A stretch of DNA of 21,506 nucleotides, taken from contig JBMNQG010000038.1 of the NCBI GenBank assembly GCA_050944015.1, forward strand, positions 1 through 21,506, written 5' to 3'. The DNA comes from DUOX01 sp050944015 (lineage in GTDB: Bacteria > Bacillota > Clostridia > Oscillospirales > Oscillospiraceae). Positions 13,305 through 21,495 of the stretch are shown piece after piece. The notes beneath the pieces are model-generated. The model was not told the DNA's origin, searched no databases, and worked only from the letters and a program-made list of their open reading frames with translations. How positions within the stretch are numbered: the stretch's first letter is position 1; each line of letters starts with the position of its first letter. A program made the translations under genes and the position numbers.

Positions 13305-16300
13305 TTAGAGAGCCAGCACTCTGTGGAGCAGTACGGCCATTTCCGCCCGGCTTATCATGTTTTTCGGGTAAAGGTATCCGCCGTTTCCGCTTACAATTCC
13401 GGCCTTGACCAGGGCGGATACGGCCCCTCTGGCGTAGTCGGACACGCTTCCGGCGTCGGCGAAGGGGGACAAATCCCTATCCGAGCCCGCCGGCAGAGGT
13501 TTGCCCATGATTTCAAGAGTCCTGGCGATGATTACCATAGCGTCCTGCCTTGAAATATGGGAGTCAGGGTAGAATTTCCCGTTTATCCCCTGGGCAATCC
13601 CCAGGGCTTTCGCCGCGGCGATGGCATCGTAGTAGTAGCTGCCGTACTTTACGTCGGGGAAGTTGCCGGAGGCCGGGGCCTTTAAGCTGAAGGCCCTGTA
13701 GACCATAAGCATGAAGTTGCCCCTGGACATGTTTCTGCCCGGCATGAACAGGCCGTTTCCTGTGCCGGTGACGATGTTTTTATTGTACAGGTGGGATATT
13801 GCCTCTGCCGCCCAGGAGTAGCCGGACTCCAGGTCGGCAAAGGGGCTCCTGACGTCTACTACAAGAAGGCCGGAATACGATTTGCCGGAGGAGGTATAGG
13901 CCGTATAGCTGATGTTCACCTTCCCGCTGAAGCTGGGATTTGGCACGAAGGAGATATTGGAAAGAAGCGGGGAGGAGGACTTGAAGTATCTTGTGGTGGC
14001 TCTGACCTTTGAGCCGTACTCAGTGGGGGAGGTGTAGCCGTAATAGAGGGTGCCCTGATTTGAGGAGGGAAGCTTGAATTGTACGGAATACAGGGAGGAG
14101 CCTGTCTCGCCCAGGAAGGCGGAATTGAAGTCGTCGGAGTCGAGGGCAACGGGTTTGTTCATTACGGTCTCGTAATAGACCGTTCCGCCGCTGTGTTCCG
14201 TGACGGTAATCATCACCGTGCCCGGGAAGTCCTCCCCGGAAGAGTTGTAAGCGGTGTAGTCCAGAACCACAGTGCCCGTAAAGCCCTTGGCGGGCACAAA
14301 GGTGATGCTGGAGAGATACGGCCAGGAGTTGGCGTAGTACTTGGTGGTATAGGACACCGCCGAGCCGGGGTTGGAGGAGGAGACGTACCCGTAATACAGG
14401 GCTCCCTCGGAGGCGGAGGGCAGGGAGAACTTGACGTAGCTCAGGCTTCCCTGGGCCAGCTCGGCGAAGGCGCGGGTGAAGTCGGTTGAATTGAACTTGA
14501 CGGGAGTGGAGGGGGCGGTCTTGTAGTTCACCGTGCCCTGGGCGCTTTCCACGGTTATGTGTATCTTTCCGGGGTAGCCCGTACCCTTTTCGTCGTATCC
14601 CGTATACGAGATGGTGAAGGAGCCGGAATAGCCCGCTTTGGGGATAAAGACTACGTTGGACAGGTAGGGGGAGGACTTTACGTAGTATTTTGTTCCGGCC
14701 GCGACGGGAGAGCCGGCGCTGGCCGAGGAAGTGTAGCCGTAGCGGAGCTCGCCGTAGGCGGAGGGAGGCAGGGAAAAGACCACGTAGGAGAGTATGCTGC
14801 CTCCGGTATTGGTATAGAACCTGCTGCTGAAGTCGCTGGCCTTAAACTCAAGAGGGGTGTTCATTCCGGTGGCGTAGGAGATGGAGCCGGAGCTTGTTTC
14901 GCCCACCTTGATTTTCAGCTTGCCCGCGTAGGAGGCCCCGCTGGCGGTGTAGGCGGTGTATTTTATTTCCACCAGGCCCACGAAATCCTTGGCCGGAACG
15001 AAGGTGATTCCGGAGATTTCGGGGCTGGAGTTTTTGTAATAGTACTTGGCAGACGAGGCCACCTTCGTGCCGGTGCCCGCCTCCGGAGAGTACTCGTAAT
15101 ACAGGGCACCGCTGTCGGCGGGCGGGGCGGTGAACTGCACGTAGGACAGGACGGAGCCGGTGACGCTGATGAACTCCCGGGCGAAATCCTCGCCGGAGAG
15201 CTGCACATAGCCGTTCACCTTGGAGTTATATGACACTATGCCGGCGGGGCTGTCCACCACGAGGATGACCAGCTTGCCGGAGTACCTGGAGCCGGAGCTG
15301 TTATAGGCAGTATAGTTGACGGTCACAGTGCCGGTGTAGTCTTCATAGGGCACAAAGGTGACGTAGGAAACGTATGGCGAGGAGTAAACGTAGTATTTTT
15401 TCGAGGAGGATACGGTGGATTCGTAGCTGGTGGGGGACTCGTAATTATAGTACAGCCTGCCATAGCTTGACGACGGCAGGGAGAAGACTACATAGGAGAG
15501 CTCCTTGCCAGTGGAGTCCAGAAACGCCGCGGCAAAGTCGGCCCCGTCCAGCTGGACCTCGGAATTCTTATCCACGGTATATATGACGGTGCCGCCGGAG
15601 CTGTTTGAAACCTCTATTTCCAGCGTGCCGGAAAAAGAGCTTCCGTCAGTGCCGTAGGCGGTGAAGGTTATGCTGACGCTGCCGGTAAAGCCCGCTGCCG
15701 GGACGAAGGTGAGCTGGGACAGGTTGGGGCTGGACCCGGTGTAATACTTCTGGGAGGCGGTAACCGCCGTGCCCTTTTTTGAAACAATGTCGTAGTTGTA
15801 GTAAAGGGTGCCCGAGGTTTTTGCCGGGGGCTTAAAGGTCACGTAGGACAGGTAGCGTCCCGTGGAGCTGTAGAACCGGGAGCTGAAATCTTCGGCGTCC
15901 AGGTCGACGGGGACGTTCATGTAGGTGTTGTACGTGACGGTCCCGCTGGTAATGAACCCGACGCTGTAGGAGACGGGCTGGGCCCATGTGGCGGTCCCGG
16001 CGTTGTTGTCCGCGGTGGCCGTCCACTCGAAGAAAATTGAGTTGCCGGTGCTGGTGCTTTTTGTTGCCAGCCGGAGGTAGTTTGCATATTCAATCGGGAT
16101 AATCGCCCCGGTTTTCAGGGCCGTGTTGGCCGCAATTGCGGAGTAGCCCTTGTCCTTGTTTTGGGCAAGGGCGGTGGTCAGGTAAAGCTGGCCGTACGCC
16201 GTTGCGGGAACTGCCGTTATTTTTATGTATTTAAGGGGCACATCGGAAGGGGCGTGCCTGAAATGAGAAGCGGAAACCTGCCATGTGTCGCCCTTCTTCA

Positions 16301-17408
16301 CACCGGAAGAGACCGAATAGGGGCTGAGAGTAATGCTGGGGGCGACCACGGTGAAGGTGCCGTCCTCCATTTCCGAGGTCCCCGCCAGGGTTGTCACTTT
16401 CCATGTGAAGGCAGCCTCGCCCTCGGCGGTGGCCGTAAACTTCAGCTGGTTCAGCTGCTCGGCGGGAATTTCCGTTTGGCCCGTAAATAGCGAGCCGCCC
16501 AGATACCAGGTCCCGCAGTCGTTGCCGAGGGGGGTTATCGTTACGGACTTAAGAGGCCATCCGAAGGTGTTGCAGCGGTTCAGTATGTATAAGCTGGAAA
16601 AGGTGAAGTCCGAGCCCTTGTATATGGTCTCGGAGATGGGCTTTGTGATATCCGGGGGAGAATTTTCCCTCACTATCACAGTCAGAACCGCTGTGCCCAC
16701 CTTCTTGCCGGTCACGTCGTAGGCCTCCACGTCGTAGGAGACCGTTCCGGTAACGGAAGTGGCCTGAAAGAAGAGCTTGTCTATGTCATTAACATTAATT
16801 TCTGCTCCAAATTCGTAAGGGCTATCGCCGGTCGCGCCGGAATACTTGAGGGTCCCCACGGCCAGATTGGTGCCCCTTATAATTATATAACCGAACTCGT
16901 CGCCCTCATTTTGTAGATATTTGTCGGTAAAGTCCGCAGGATTTAAGGGAACGCTTTGGCCGGCCTGGATCTCCATGGTTATATTCCCGTGAAACTCCGC
17001 GGGCGTTTGAGCCTTTTTCAGCGCCCGGATATAGTACTCGGTCTTGCTTTTGGCGATGCCGTCCTCTTCCTCCGCCAGGTTGTAGGAGACGGTGAACTGC
17101 ACATAGTCCCTTTTGTCCACCTCCAGCCTGGGGTCGGCGGGGGCGTTGATTACCACCGCCTTATACCGGGACTGGTCGTACGAGATGGTAAGGCCGCTGG
17201 ACAGGTCAATATACTGGGCCGTGGAGCCGTAAGCCACGTAAAGGGTTATGTGCCGGCTGTCGTCCCACTGGCTGCCGGCGGCGTCCGTATGGTTTATGGA
17301 ATCAAGCACCGATTCCCCGTCCGCGGCCAGGGCCGCCGGGGCGGGGAGCATATTTATAAGCATGAGCACCAACAATAACCAGTTTATGCCGCGCCTTACA
17401 GCTTTCAA
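13305..17408 (-). CDS. Giant SLH-anchored surface protein with six tandem beta repeats
   Basis: A protein of about 1367 residues. I start it at a TTG at 17408 because GGAGG (17421-17417) lies eight bases upstream and the product then opens with a signal peptide (MKAVRRG, hydrophobic LLLVLMLINML, cleavage after ALAA). The ATG frame extends 39 codons further but without these features. The N-terminal part (about 35-485) has three or so diverged Ig/cadherin-like modules. Residues about 486-1188 hold six tandem repeats of 115-119 residues. Their shared landmarks are LSYVxFxLP, GxLYYxY, KYYxxSSPxLSxITFVP and a GFTGxVxIxYTAY strand. Three C-terminal SLH domains (about 1190-1240, 1248-1300, 1312-1367) anchor it to the wall. 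It is a likely S-layer or adhesive stalk protein; no catalytic motif is seen. Confidence 0.9.
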   Translation of the reverse strand: MKAVRRGINWLLLVLMLINMLPAPAALAADGESVLDSINHTDAAGSQWDDSRHITLYVAYGSTAQYIDLSSGLTISYDQSRYKAVVINAPADPRLEVDKRDYVQFTVSYNLAEEEDGIAKSKTEYYIRALKKAQTPAEFHGNITMEIQAGQSVPLNPADFTDKYLQNEGDEFGYIIIRGTNLAVGTLKYSGATGDSPYEFGAEINVNDIDKLFFQATSVTGTVSYDVEAYDVTGKKVGTAVLTVIVRENSPPDITKPISETIYKGSDFTFSSLYILNRCNTFGWPLKSVTITPLGNDCGTWYLGGSLFTGQTEIPAEQLNQLKFTATAEGEAAFTWKVTTLAGTSEMEDGTFTVVAPSITLSPYSVSSGVKKGDTWQVSASHFRHAPSDVPLKYIKITAVPATAYGQLYLTTALAQNKDKGYSAIAANTALKTGAIIPIEYANYLRLATKSTSTGNSIFFEWTATADNNAGTATWAQPVSYSVGFITSGTVTYNTYMNVPVDLDAEDFSSRFYSSTGRYLSYVTFKPPAKTSGTLYYNYDIVSKKGTAVTASQKYYTGSSPNLSQLTFVPAAGFTGSVSITFTAYGTDGSSFSGTLEIEVSNSSGGTVIYTVDKNSEVQLDGADFAAAFLDSTGKELSYVVFSLPSSSYGRLYYNYESPTSYESTVSSSKKYYVYSSPYVSYVTFVPYEDYTGTVTVNYTAYNSSGSRYSGKLVILVVDSPAGIVSYNSKVNGYVQLSGEDFAREFISVTGSVLSYVQFTAPPADSGALYYEYSPEAGTGTKVASSAKYYYKNSSPEISGITFVPAKDFVGLVEIKYTAYTASGASYAGKLKIKVGETSSGSISYATGMNTPLEFKASDFSSRFYTNTGGSILSYVVFSLPPSAYGELRYGYTSSASAGSPVAAGTKYYVKSSPYLSNVVFIPKAGYSGSFTISYTGYDEKGTGYPGKIHITVESAQGTVNYKTAPSTPVKFNSTDFTRAFAELAQGSLSYVKFSLPSASEGALYYGYVSSSNPGSAVSYTTKYYANSWPYLSSITFVPAKGFTGTVVLDYTAYNSSGEDFPGTVMITVTEHSGGTVYYETVMNKPVALDSDDFNSAFLGETGSSLYSVQFKLPSSNQGTLYYGYTSPTEYGSKVRATTRYFKSSSPLLSNISFVPNPSFSGKVNISYTAYTSSGKSYSGLLVVDVRSPFADLESGYSWAAEAISHLYNKNIVTGTGNGLFMPGRNMSRGNFMLMVYRAFSLKAPASGNFPDVKYGSYYYDAIAAAKALGIAQGINGKFYPDSHISRQDAMVIIARTLEIMGKPLPAGSDRDLSPFADAGSVSDYARGAVSALVKAGIVSGNGGYLYPKNMISRAEMAVLLHRVLAL
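13842..15953 (-). repeat. Six in-frame tandem repeats of about 117 codons
   Basis: These are the coding repeats inside the giant SLH protein. Unit boundaries on the minus strand begin near 15953, 15599, 15242, 14885, 14537 and 14189. The units are clearly related as protein but well diverged as DNA, so this is an old duplication under protein-level selection rather than a recent expansion. Confidence 0.85.
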
Positions 17409-17587
17409 GACGAATTCCTCCAATCGTGGAATATACAGGCCAGGGCCCGTATATGCGTTTTGCGGGCAAGCCCTGCCTAATAATATATCGTCGCTTTGCC
17501 GCCGGCTCTCCATCAAAAAAGGCAAAACAGCAGGAAAAGCGAGCCAATAAAGCCGGATATTTCCACAAAATCATTCATTCTATTATA
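17409..17587 (-). promoter_or_regulatory. Long structured leader of the giant SLH gene
   Basis: A -10-like TATAAT sits at 17587-17582 with only a weak -35, giving a leader of about 165 bases. On the minus strand GTGGAAATAT (17566-17557) can pair with ATATTCCAC (17434-17426), with one bulged base, closing most of the leader into one domain. Inside it, GGCAGGGC (17477-17470) can pair with GCCCTGGCC (17446-17438). The ribosome binding site (17421-17417) lies just outside the closing stem. It contains a GCAAAGC segment that recalls c-di-GMP-I riboswitches, but the rest of that consensus does not fit. Confidence 0.4.
17533..17565. repeat. Short palindromic element, copy B
   Basis: This 33-base partner of the element at 3211-3241 begins GGAAAAGC, contains AGCCAA and CCGG, and ends TTTCCA. 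It lies in the upstream region of the giant SLH gene, in the opposite orientation relative to its gene compared with copy A. Confidence 0.5.
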
Positions 17588-17632
17588 AATCAGGAGGAAC
17601 TCAAAGTCTATACTTCAGCGGAAAATTCCATG

Positions 17633-17650
17633 AAAACCGGAAGTTTCCGG
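17633..17650 (-). terminator. Weak candidate terminator after the CDF gene
   Basis: On the minus strand CCGGA-AACT-TCCGG is followed by TTTTC, about 12 bases after the CDF stop codon. The stem is only five pairs and the U-tract is short, so read-through into the SLH operon is possible. Confidence 0.4.
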
Positions 17651-17661
17651 CGAAACGCGGA

Positions 17662-18846
17662 CTATTTTCTCCTTTCCGCCGCCGTGCTGCCGCGGTCCAC
17701 CGTTATTACCGTGTTGTAGCTGCCGTCAATGCGGGATATTTCCTTTGAGATTAAGTGGGTCAGTTCCTCGTCGCTCCACTTGAAATCGTAGGGGACGGTA
17801 ACGTCAAAAATCAAGTTCGCGTGGCTAATGCTCCAAACCACGCGAAAGTCGTGCATGCCTATCTCCGGGGACAGACGTGCAATAAGTTTTTCCACCGTTT
17901 CTTTCAGCGCGTTGGTTTTTTCGTCGCTGGTCACCACGGGGTCCAGGTGTATTACCAGATGGATGCCCAGCTCGCTGAGAAAATCCCGCTCGATGTTGTC
18001 TATAATGTCGTGCCCCAGCATGGCGTCCAGCTCGGCGGGCACCTCGCAGTGCAGGGACGCGAAGCACTTGGTGGGGCCGTAGCTGTGAACCGTCAGGTCG
18101 TGTATTCCTATAATGTTGTCGTAGCTTAGCACCTTGCTGCAAATAAGGTCTACAAGCTCCTTTGTGGGAGCGGCGCCCAGCAGGGTGCTGGTTATTTCCC
18201 TGAGAAGCTTAATGCCGCTTATCATAATAAACAAGGCCACCAGCGCTCCCATGTAGCCGTCCAGATTGAATCCGGTCAGGCGCGATATAACTGCTGCCAA
18301 CAGCACCGAAGAGGTGGCAAGGATGTCGTTCCGGCTGTCGGCGGCGGAGGACAGGAGGGAAATGGAATCGATAATCCTGCTTATCCTGCGGAAGAAAAGG
18401 CACTGCCAGAGCTTGACCAGGATGGAAAAGGCCAGCATTGCAAAGGCAATCAGGCTGTACTCAGTCGCCTGGGGGCTGATTATTTTTTCTATGGAGCTTC
18501 GCATAAGCTCAAATCCCAAAACAAGGGTGATGAAGGCCACGATTTGCCCCGATATATATTCCATGCGCTCGTGGCCGTAGGGGTGCTGGGCGTCGGCGGG
18601 CTTTCCGGATATTTTAAAACACGCCAGCGTAACCAGCGAAGTACCCGAATCGGTCAGGTTGTTCACCGCGTCCGCCGTAATCGAAATGCTGTTGCACGCC
18701 AGCCCTGTGATAAATTTAATGAGAAAAAGCAGGAAGTTTGAGGCAATGCCCATAATGCCGGCAAACTTCCCGTAGCGTTTGCGCACCTGCGGCGCCGACG
18801 TGTTTTCATGGTCCTTAATAAAAAGCCTGATCATAAGGGAAATCAT
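17662..18846 (-). CDS. Cation diffusion facilitator (CDF) metal exporter
   Basis: A protein of about 394 residues, a proton-coupled divalent metal exporter in the plasma membrane. The ATG at 18846 has AAAAGGGG seven bases upstream; the ATG six codons earlier has none. The TM2 metal site reads ADAVNNLTDSGTS with N62 and D66 four apart, and TM5 reads AADSRND with D170 and D174. The HPYGHERMEY loop (88-97) is a CDF hallmark. N/D in TM2 and DxxxD in TM5 is the pattern of Mn/Fe-type CDFs rather than the HxxxD of zinc exporters. The C-terminal cytoplasmic part, from about 215, is longer than usual and contains HDLTVHSYGPTKCFASLHCEVP, a CDF dimer/metal-sensing domain, plus about 80 more residues. 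Control is by the NiCo riboswitch immediately upstream. Likely substrates are Co, Ni, Fe or Mn. Confidence 0.9.
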   Translation of the reverse strand: MISLMIRLFIKDHENTSAPQVRKRYGKFAGIMGIASNFLLFLIKFITGLACNSISITADAVNNLTDSGTSLVTLACFKISGKPADAQHPYGHERMEYISGQIVAFITLVLGFELMRSSIEKIISPQATEYSLIAFAMLAFSILVKLWQCLFFRRISRIIDSISLLSSAADSRNDILATSSVLLAAVISRLTGFNLDGYMGALVALFIMISGIKLLREITSTLLGAAPTKELVDLICSKVLSYDNIIGIHDLTVHSYGPTKCFASLHCEVPAELDAMLGHDIIDNIERDFLSELGIHLVIHLDPVVTSDEKTNALKETVEKLIARLSPEIGMHDFRVVWSISHANLIFDVTVPYDFKWSDEELTHLISKEISRIDGSYNTVITVDRGSTAAERRK

Positions 18847-18876
18847 ATGCAGACCCCTTTTCATATTTTTGGTAAG

Positions 18877-18914
18877 AAAAAACGCCTGCGGAACGGATAC
18901 TGTCCCACAGGCGT
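18877..18914 (-). terminator. Riboswitch-controlled terminator of the CDF gene
   Basis: On the minus strand ACGCCTGTGG (18914-18905) pairs fully (one G-U) with CCGCAGGCGT (18891-18882), followed by TTTTTT. The 5' arm shares CCTGTGG with the 3' part of the NiCo aptamer, so aptamer folding and terminator folding exclude each other: metal bound means gene on. Confidence 0.9.
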
Positions 18915-18988
18915 GAATCAGCGCACATTCCTGCTGCCTTAAAAAAGGCCCGGCCCCATAAACCAGAAGTTTACGGCCTGTTCAGTTC
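18899..18988 (-). promoter_or_regulatory. NiCo (czcD) riboswitch aptamer
   Basis: On the minus strand the four-helix layout of the NiCo class is present. P1 is ACTG (18986-18983) with CAGT (18902-18899). After the conserved GAACAGG comes P2, CCGTAAAC with GTTTATGG. Then GGGCCGGGC enters P3, GCCTT with AAGGC. GGCAGCAGG follows, then P4, CAGG with CCTG, and the terminal conserved TGTGGGACAG. These blocks match the published class in order and spacing as I remember it. The class is known to bind Co2+ and Ni2+ cooperatively, and Fe2+ has also been reported. It lies directly in front of a CDF exporter, its usual partner. Confidence 0.92.
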
Positions 18989-19039
18989 GTATTGTAAGGA
19001 GAGCGCAGGAAATAAGATGGGGATATTTACGCCTATATT

Positions 19040-19067
19040 ATTATATGCTCCGTCAAATGTAAAGTAA
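19040..19067 (-). promoter_or_regulatory. Candidate promoter of the NiCo riboswitch/CDF transcript
   Basis: On the minus strand TTACTT (19067-19062), a 16-base spacer and TATAAT (19045-19040). The -10 is perfect and the -35 is weak. Initiation here would give about 45 bases before the aptamer. It diverges from the ABC exporter promoter. Confidence 0.5.
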
Positions 19068-19074
19068 TAAAAAA

Positions 19075-19103
19075 TTGAAATGCATGCGGGCATATGCTAC
19101 AAT
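19075..19103 (+). promoter_or_regulatory. Sigma-A promoter of the ABC exporter operon
   Basis: TTGAAA (19075-19080), a 17-base spacer and an extended -10 TGCTACAAT (TACAAT at 19098-19103). Confidence 0.85.
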
Positions 19104-19175
19104 TAAACAGACTGCAAAATAATGACGCCCGGTTTTTGTGAGCCCGGGCGCCAGGGAAAGGAAGAGACGAAAACG

Positions 19176-19883
19176 ATGCTGTCCGTGGAGCGCGTTACCA
19201 AGAAATACGGCAAGGTCGTGGCCAACAACGACATCAGCTTTTCAGTGGGGGACGGCCAGATTGCCATTTTGCTGGGCCCCAACGGGGCGGGAAAATCCAC
19301 CATTATCAAATGCATAGTGGGTCTTTTGCGCTTCCAGGGGAAAATCACAGTGGACGGGCACGACAACAAGTCCATGGAGGCCAAGCGGCTTTTGGGATAT
19401 GTGCCGGAGATGCCCGCCGTTTATGACATGCTGACGGTGGAGGAGCACCTGGAGTTCATCCGGCGGGCCTACCGCCTGGAGGACGACGGGTATTCCCGGC
19501 AGCTCCTAGAGCGCTTCGAGCTGTGGGACAAAAAGGACAAGCCGGGTAAGGAGCTGTCCAAGGGCATGCAGCAGAAGCTCTCCATATGCTGCGCCCTGGC
19601 CCACAGGCCCGGGGTGGTGGTTATGGACGAGCCGCTGGTGGGCCTGGACCCCCACGCCATAAAGGAGATGAAGGCCATGCTGCGGGAGCTGAAAGCCGGC
19701 GGCGCCACGATTCTCATATCCACCCACATGATGGACAGCGTGGAGGACTACTGGGACGTCACCCATATCATGATGAACGGCAGTTTCGCCGCCACCAAGT
19801 ACAGCGGCTCGGAGGACGCCGGCGGCCAGAGCCTTGAGGAGCTGTTCTTCGCCATTACGGAAGGCGGTGGGGAAAAGCAATGA
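19176..19883 (+). CDS. ABC exporter ATP-binding protein
   Basis: A 235-residue ABC ATPase of the multidrug/antibiotic-export (CcmA-like) type. Walker A GPNGAGKST is at 34-42, the signature LSKGMQQKLS at 127-136, Walker B VVVMDEP at 147-153 and the H-loop histidine at 184 (STHMMD). The ATG at 19176 starts the domain at the usual point; an in-frame ATG at 19122 would add 18 residues outside the fold and has no ribosome binding site. It overlaps the permease gene by four bases (ATGA) and should energise it. The substrate is unknown. Confidence 0.92.
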   Translation: MLSVERVTKKYGKVVANNDISFSVGDGQIAILLGPNGAGKSTIIKCIVGLLRFQGKITVDGHDNKSMEAKRLLGYVPEMPAVYDMLTVEEHLEFIRRAYRLEDDGYSRQLLERFELWDKKDKPGKELSKGMQQKLSICCALAHRPGVVVMDEPLVGLDPHAIKEMKAMLRELKAGGATILISTHMMDSVEDYWDVTHIMMNGSFAATKYSGSEDAGGQSLEELFFAITEGGGEKQ

Positions 19884-21457
19884 AGGGCGTTTTGACCTTC
19901 CTGCTGCTTACAAAGCTGAAGAACCGGCTGAAAAGCCTGTTGAAAAGCCCCGGAAAGCTCGTTTACTTCATAATCTTCCTGGCCCTGCTGGGGGTCACCC
20001 TCTTTTCCGGCCGCGCGGCGGAGGAAGACCCGGACCGGGTAATAAGGGACATACGGGAGCTTACCGCCGGAATCACCGTCTTGTATGCGGTGATTTTCCT
20101 GCTGGTTGCGAACAGCGGCTTCAGCCAGGGTGGAAGCATGTTTTTGCTGCCGGACGTGAACCTGGTTTTCACCGCCCCCATAAGCCCGCGGAAGGTGCTG
20201 TTCTACGGGCTGTTTCAGCAGATGGGCACCTCCCTGCTTGCGGGGTTGTTCATACTATACCAGTACGCATGGCTGCACAACCTCTACGACGTCAGCTACG
20301 GCGTCCTGCTTATTATACTTCTGGGCTACGGCGTTTCTATCTTTCTTGGCCAGGTGACGGCCATGGTGATATATTCATATACAAGCTCCGACGACGGCGT
20401 GAGAAGCCGGGTCAAGGCTGCGTACTATGCCGTGGCCGTGGCTTTCGCCGCCTACGTGCTGATTCATGCCCTGGGGGACATGTCCAGCATTCTGCCCCGG
20501 ATGGTGGAAGCCCTCAACAGCCTTGTGGCGCGGCTTTTTCCAGTGGCCGGCTGGCTGGGCTGGGCTGTGTCTGGAATTATAACCGGAGACCTGTCGGGGA
20601 CGTGGACCGGGCTGGGCATCAGCGCCCTGTACCTGGCTTTGGCGGTGCTACTCATTATAAACACCAAGCTGGACTATTACGAGGACGTGATAAAAAGCGC
20701 GGAGCTGTCGCACTCCGCAATTACCGCCCAGAAGGAGGGAACCTTGGCGGAGGCTGTGCCCAAAAACGTCAAGGTGGGCAAAACGGGCATCGGAAAGGGT
20801 TTCGGCGCAGACGCCATATACTACAAGCACCGGGTGGAAAACCGGCGTTCCCGAATCTTTATTGTCAGCACCGCTTCCCTTATATGGGCCTGCGGCGTCA
20901 TTCTTTTCGCTCTGCTTCTGAGAAACGAGGGCATAGCCCCGGTTTTCGCCTTTTCCAGCTACATGCAGATTTTTTCCGTGGCCCTGGGCAGGCTTACCCG
21001 TGAGCTGACCAAGCCCTACATCTATCTGATTCCGGAGCCGCCCTTTAAAAAGCTGCTCCACGCCATGCGGGAAATGCTGCCCTCGTCCCTGCTTGAGGCC
21101 CTGATAATATTCATACCCGTGGCCTTCATCCTGAAGCTCAGCCTTCTCGACACGGTCCTGTGCATAGTCGCCCGCCTGAGCTTCGCACTGCTTTTCACCA
21201 GCGGGAATATCCTGATGGAGCGCATATGGAGCGGGGCGTCGAAAACGCTGGCCATATTCCTGTTTTTTGTGGTTATGATGCTCCTCGCCGCGCCGGGAGT
21301 CGCCCTGGCGGTGGTGCTGTCTGCCACGGGGCATGTATTCGTAAGCGGGAACGTGACGATTCTCACCTCCCTTGCGGTTTGCAACATCCCCATCGGCCTG
21401 CTTGTAATCTACCTTTGCAGGAACATGCTCCAATATGTGGAATTGAACTACAGATAA
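19880..21457 (+). CDS. ABC-2-like exporter permease
   Basis: A 525-residue membrane protein with about twelve hydrophobic segments and a central cytoplasmic stretch (about 265-310, rich in K, E and G). The early motif LLPDVNLVFTAPISPRKVL is typical of the putative ABC exporter (ABC_export) permeases of Bacillota, which pair with ATPases like the one upstream. The overlapping ATGA start shows coupling. What is moved is not visible: lipids, peptides or drugs are all possible, and no self-immunity or lantibiotic genes are nearby. Confidence 0.85.
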   Translation: MKGVLTFLLLTKLKNRLKSLLKSPGKLVYFIIFLALLGVTLFSGRAAEEDPDRVIRDIRELTAGITVLYAVIFLLVANSGFSQGGSMFLLPDVNLVFTAPISPRKVLFYGLFQQMGTSLLAGLFILYQYAWLHNLYDVSYGVLLIILLGYGVSIFLGQVTAMVIYSYTSSDDGVRSRVKAAYYAVAVAFAAYVLIHALGDMSSILPRMVEALNSLVARLFPVAGWLGWAVSGIITGDLSGTWTGLGISALYLALAVLLIINTKLDYYEDVIKSAELSHSAITAQKEGTLAEAVPKNVKVGKTGIGKGFGADAIYYKHRVENRRSRIFIVSTASLIWACGVILFALLLRNEGIAPVFAFSSYMQIFSVALGRLTRELTKPYIYLIPEPPFKKLLHAMREMLPSSLLEALIIFIPVAFILKLSLLDTVLCIVARLSFALLFTSGNILMERIWSGASKTLAIFLFFVVMMLLAAPGVALAVVLSATGHVFVSGNVTILTSLAVCNIPIGLLVIYLCRNMLQYVELNYR

Positions 21458-21468
21458 GCCTATTGATT

Positions 21469-21495
21469 AAAAGACAGCCGGAAGGCTGTCTTTTT
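21469..21495 (+). terminator. Terminator of the ABC exporter operon
   Basis: A perfect 11-bp stem (AAAAGACAGCC at 21469-21479, GGCTGTCTTTT at 21484-21494) with loop GGAA and a run of five T, 12 bases after the permease stop. Confidence 0.92.

Noticed and set aside
13842..15953. CRISPR or non-coding satellite in the repetitive region
   Set aside because: The repeat period is about 350 bases, in frame, diverged at DNA level and conserved as protein, so it is a coding domain repeat.
17409..17587. c-di-GMP-I (GEMM) riboswitch before the giant SLH gene
   Set aside because: Only a GCAAAGC segment and a later GGCAGGGCTTGCC resemble the class; spacing is too short and the GNRA-loop helix and receptor are not seen.
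18899..18988. Manganese (yybP-ykoY) riboswitch in front of the CDF exporter
   Set aside because: The two conserved loop motifs of that class are missing, while the ordered NiCo blocks and the GGGACAG ending are present.
17662..21457. A lantibiotic or toxin-immunity locus around the ABC exporter
   Set aside because: There is no precursor peptide, modification enzyme or two-component system nearby, and the neighbouring CDF gene is on the opposite strand with its own riboswitch.
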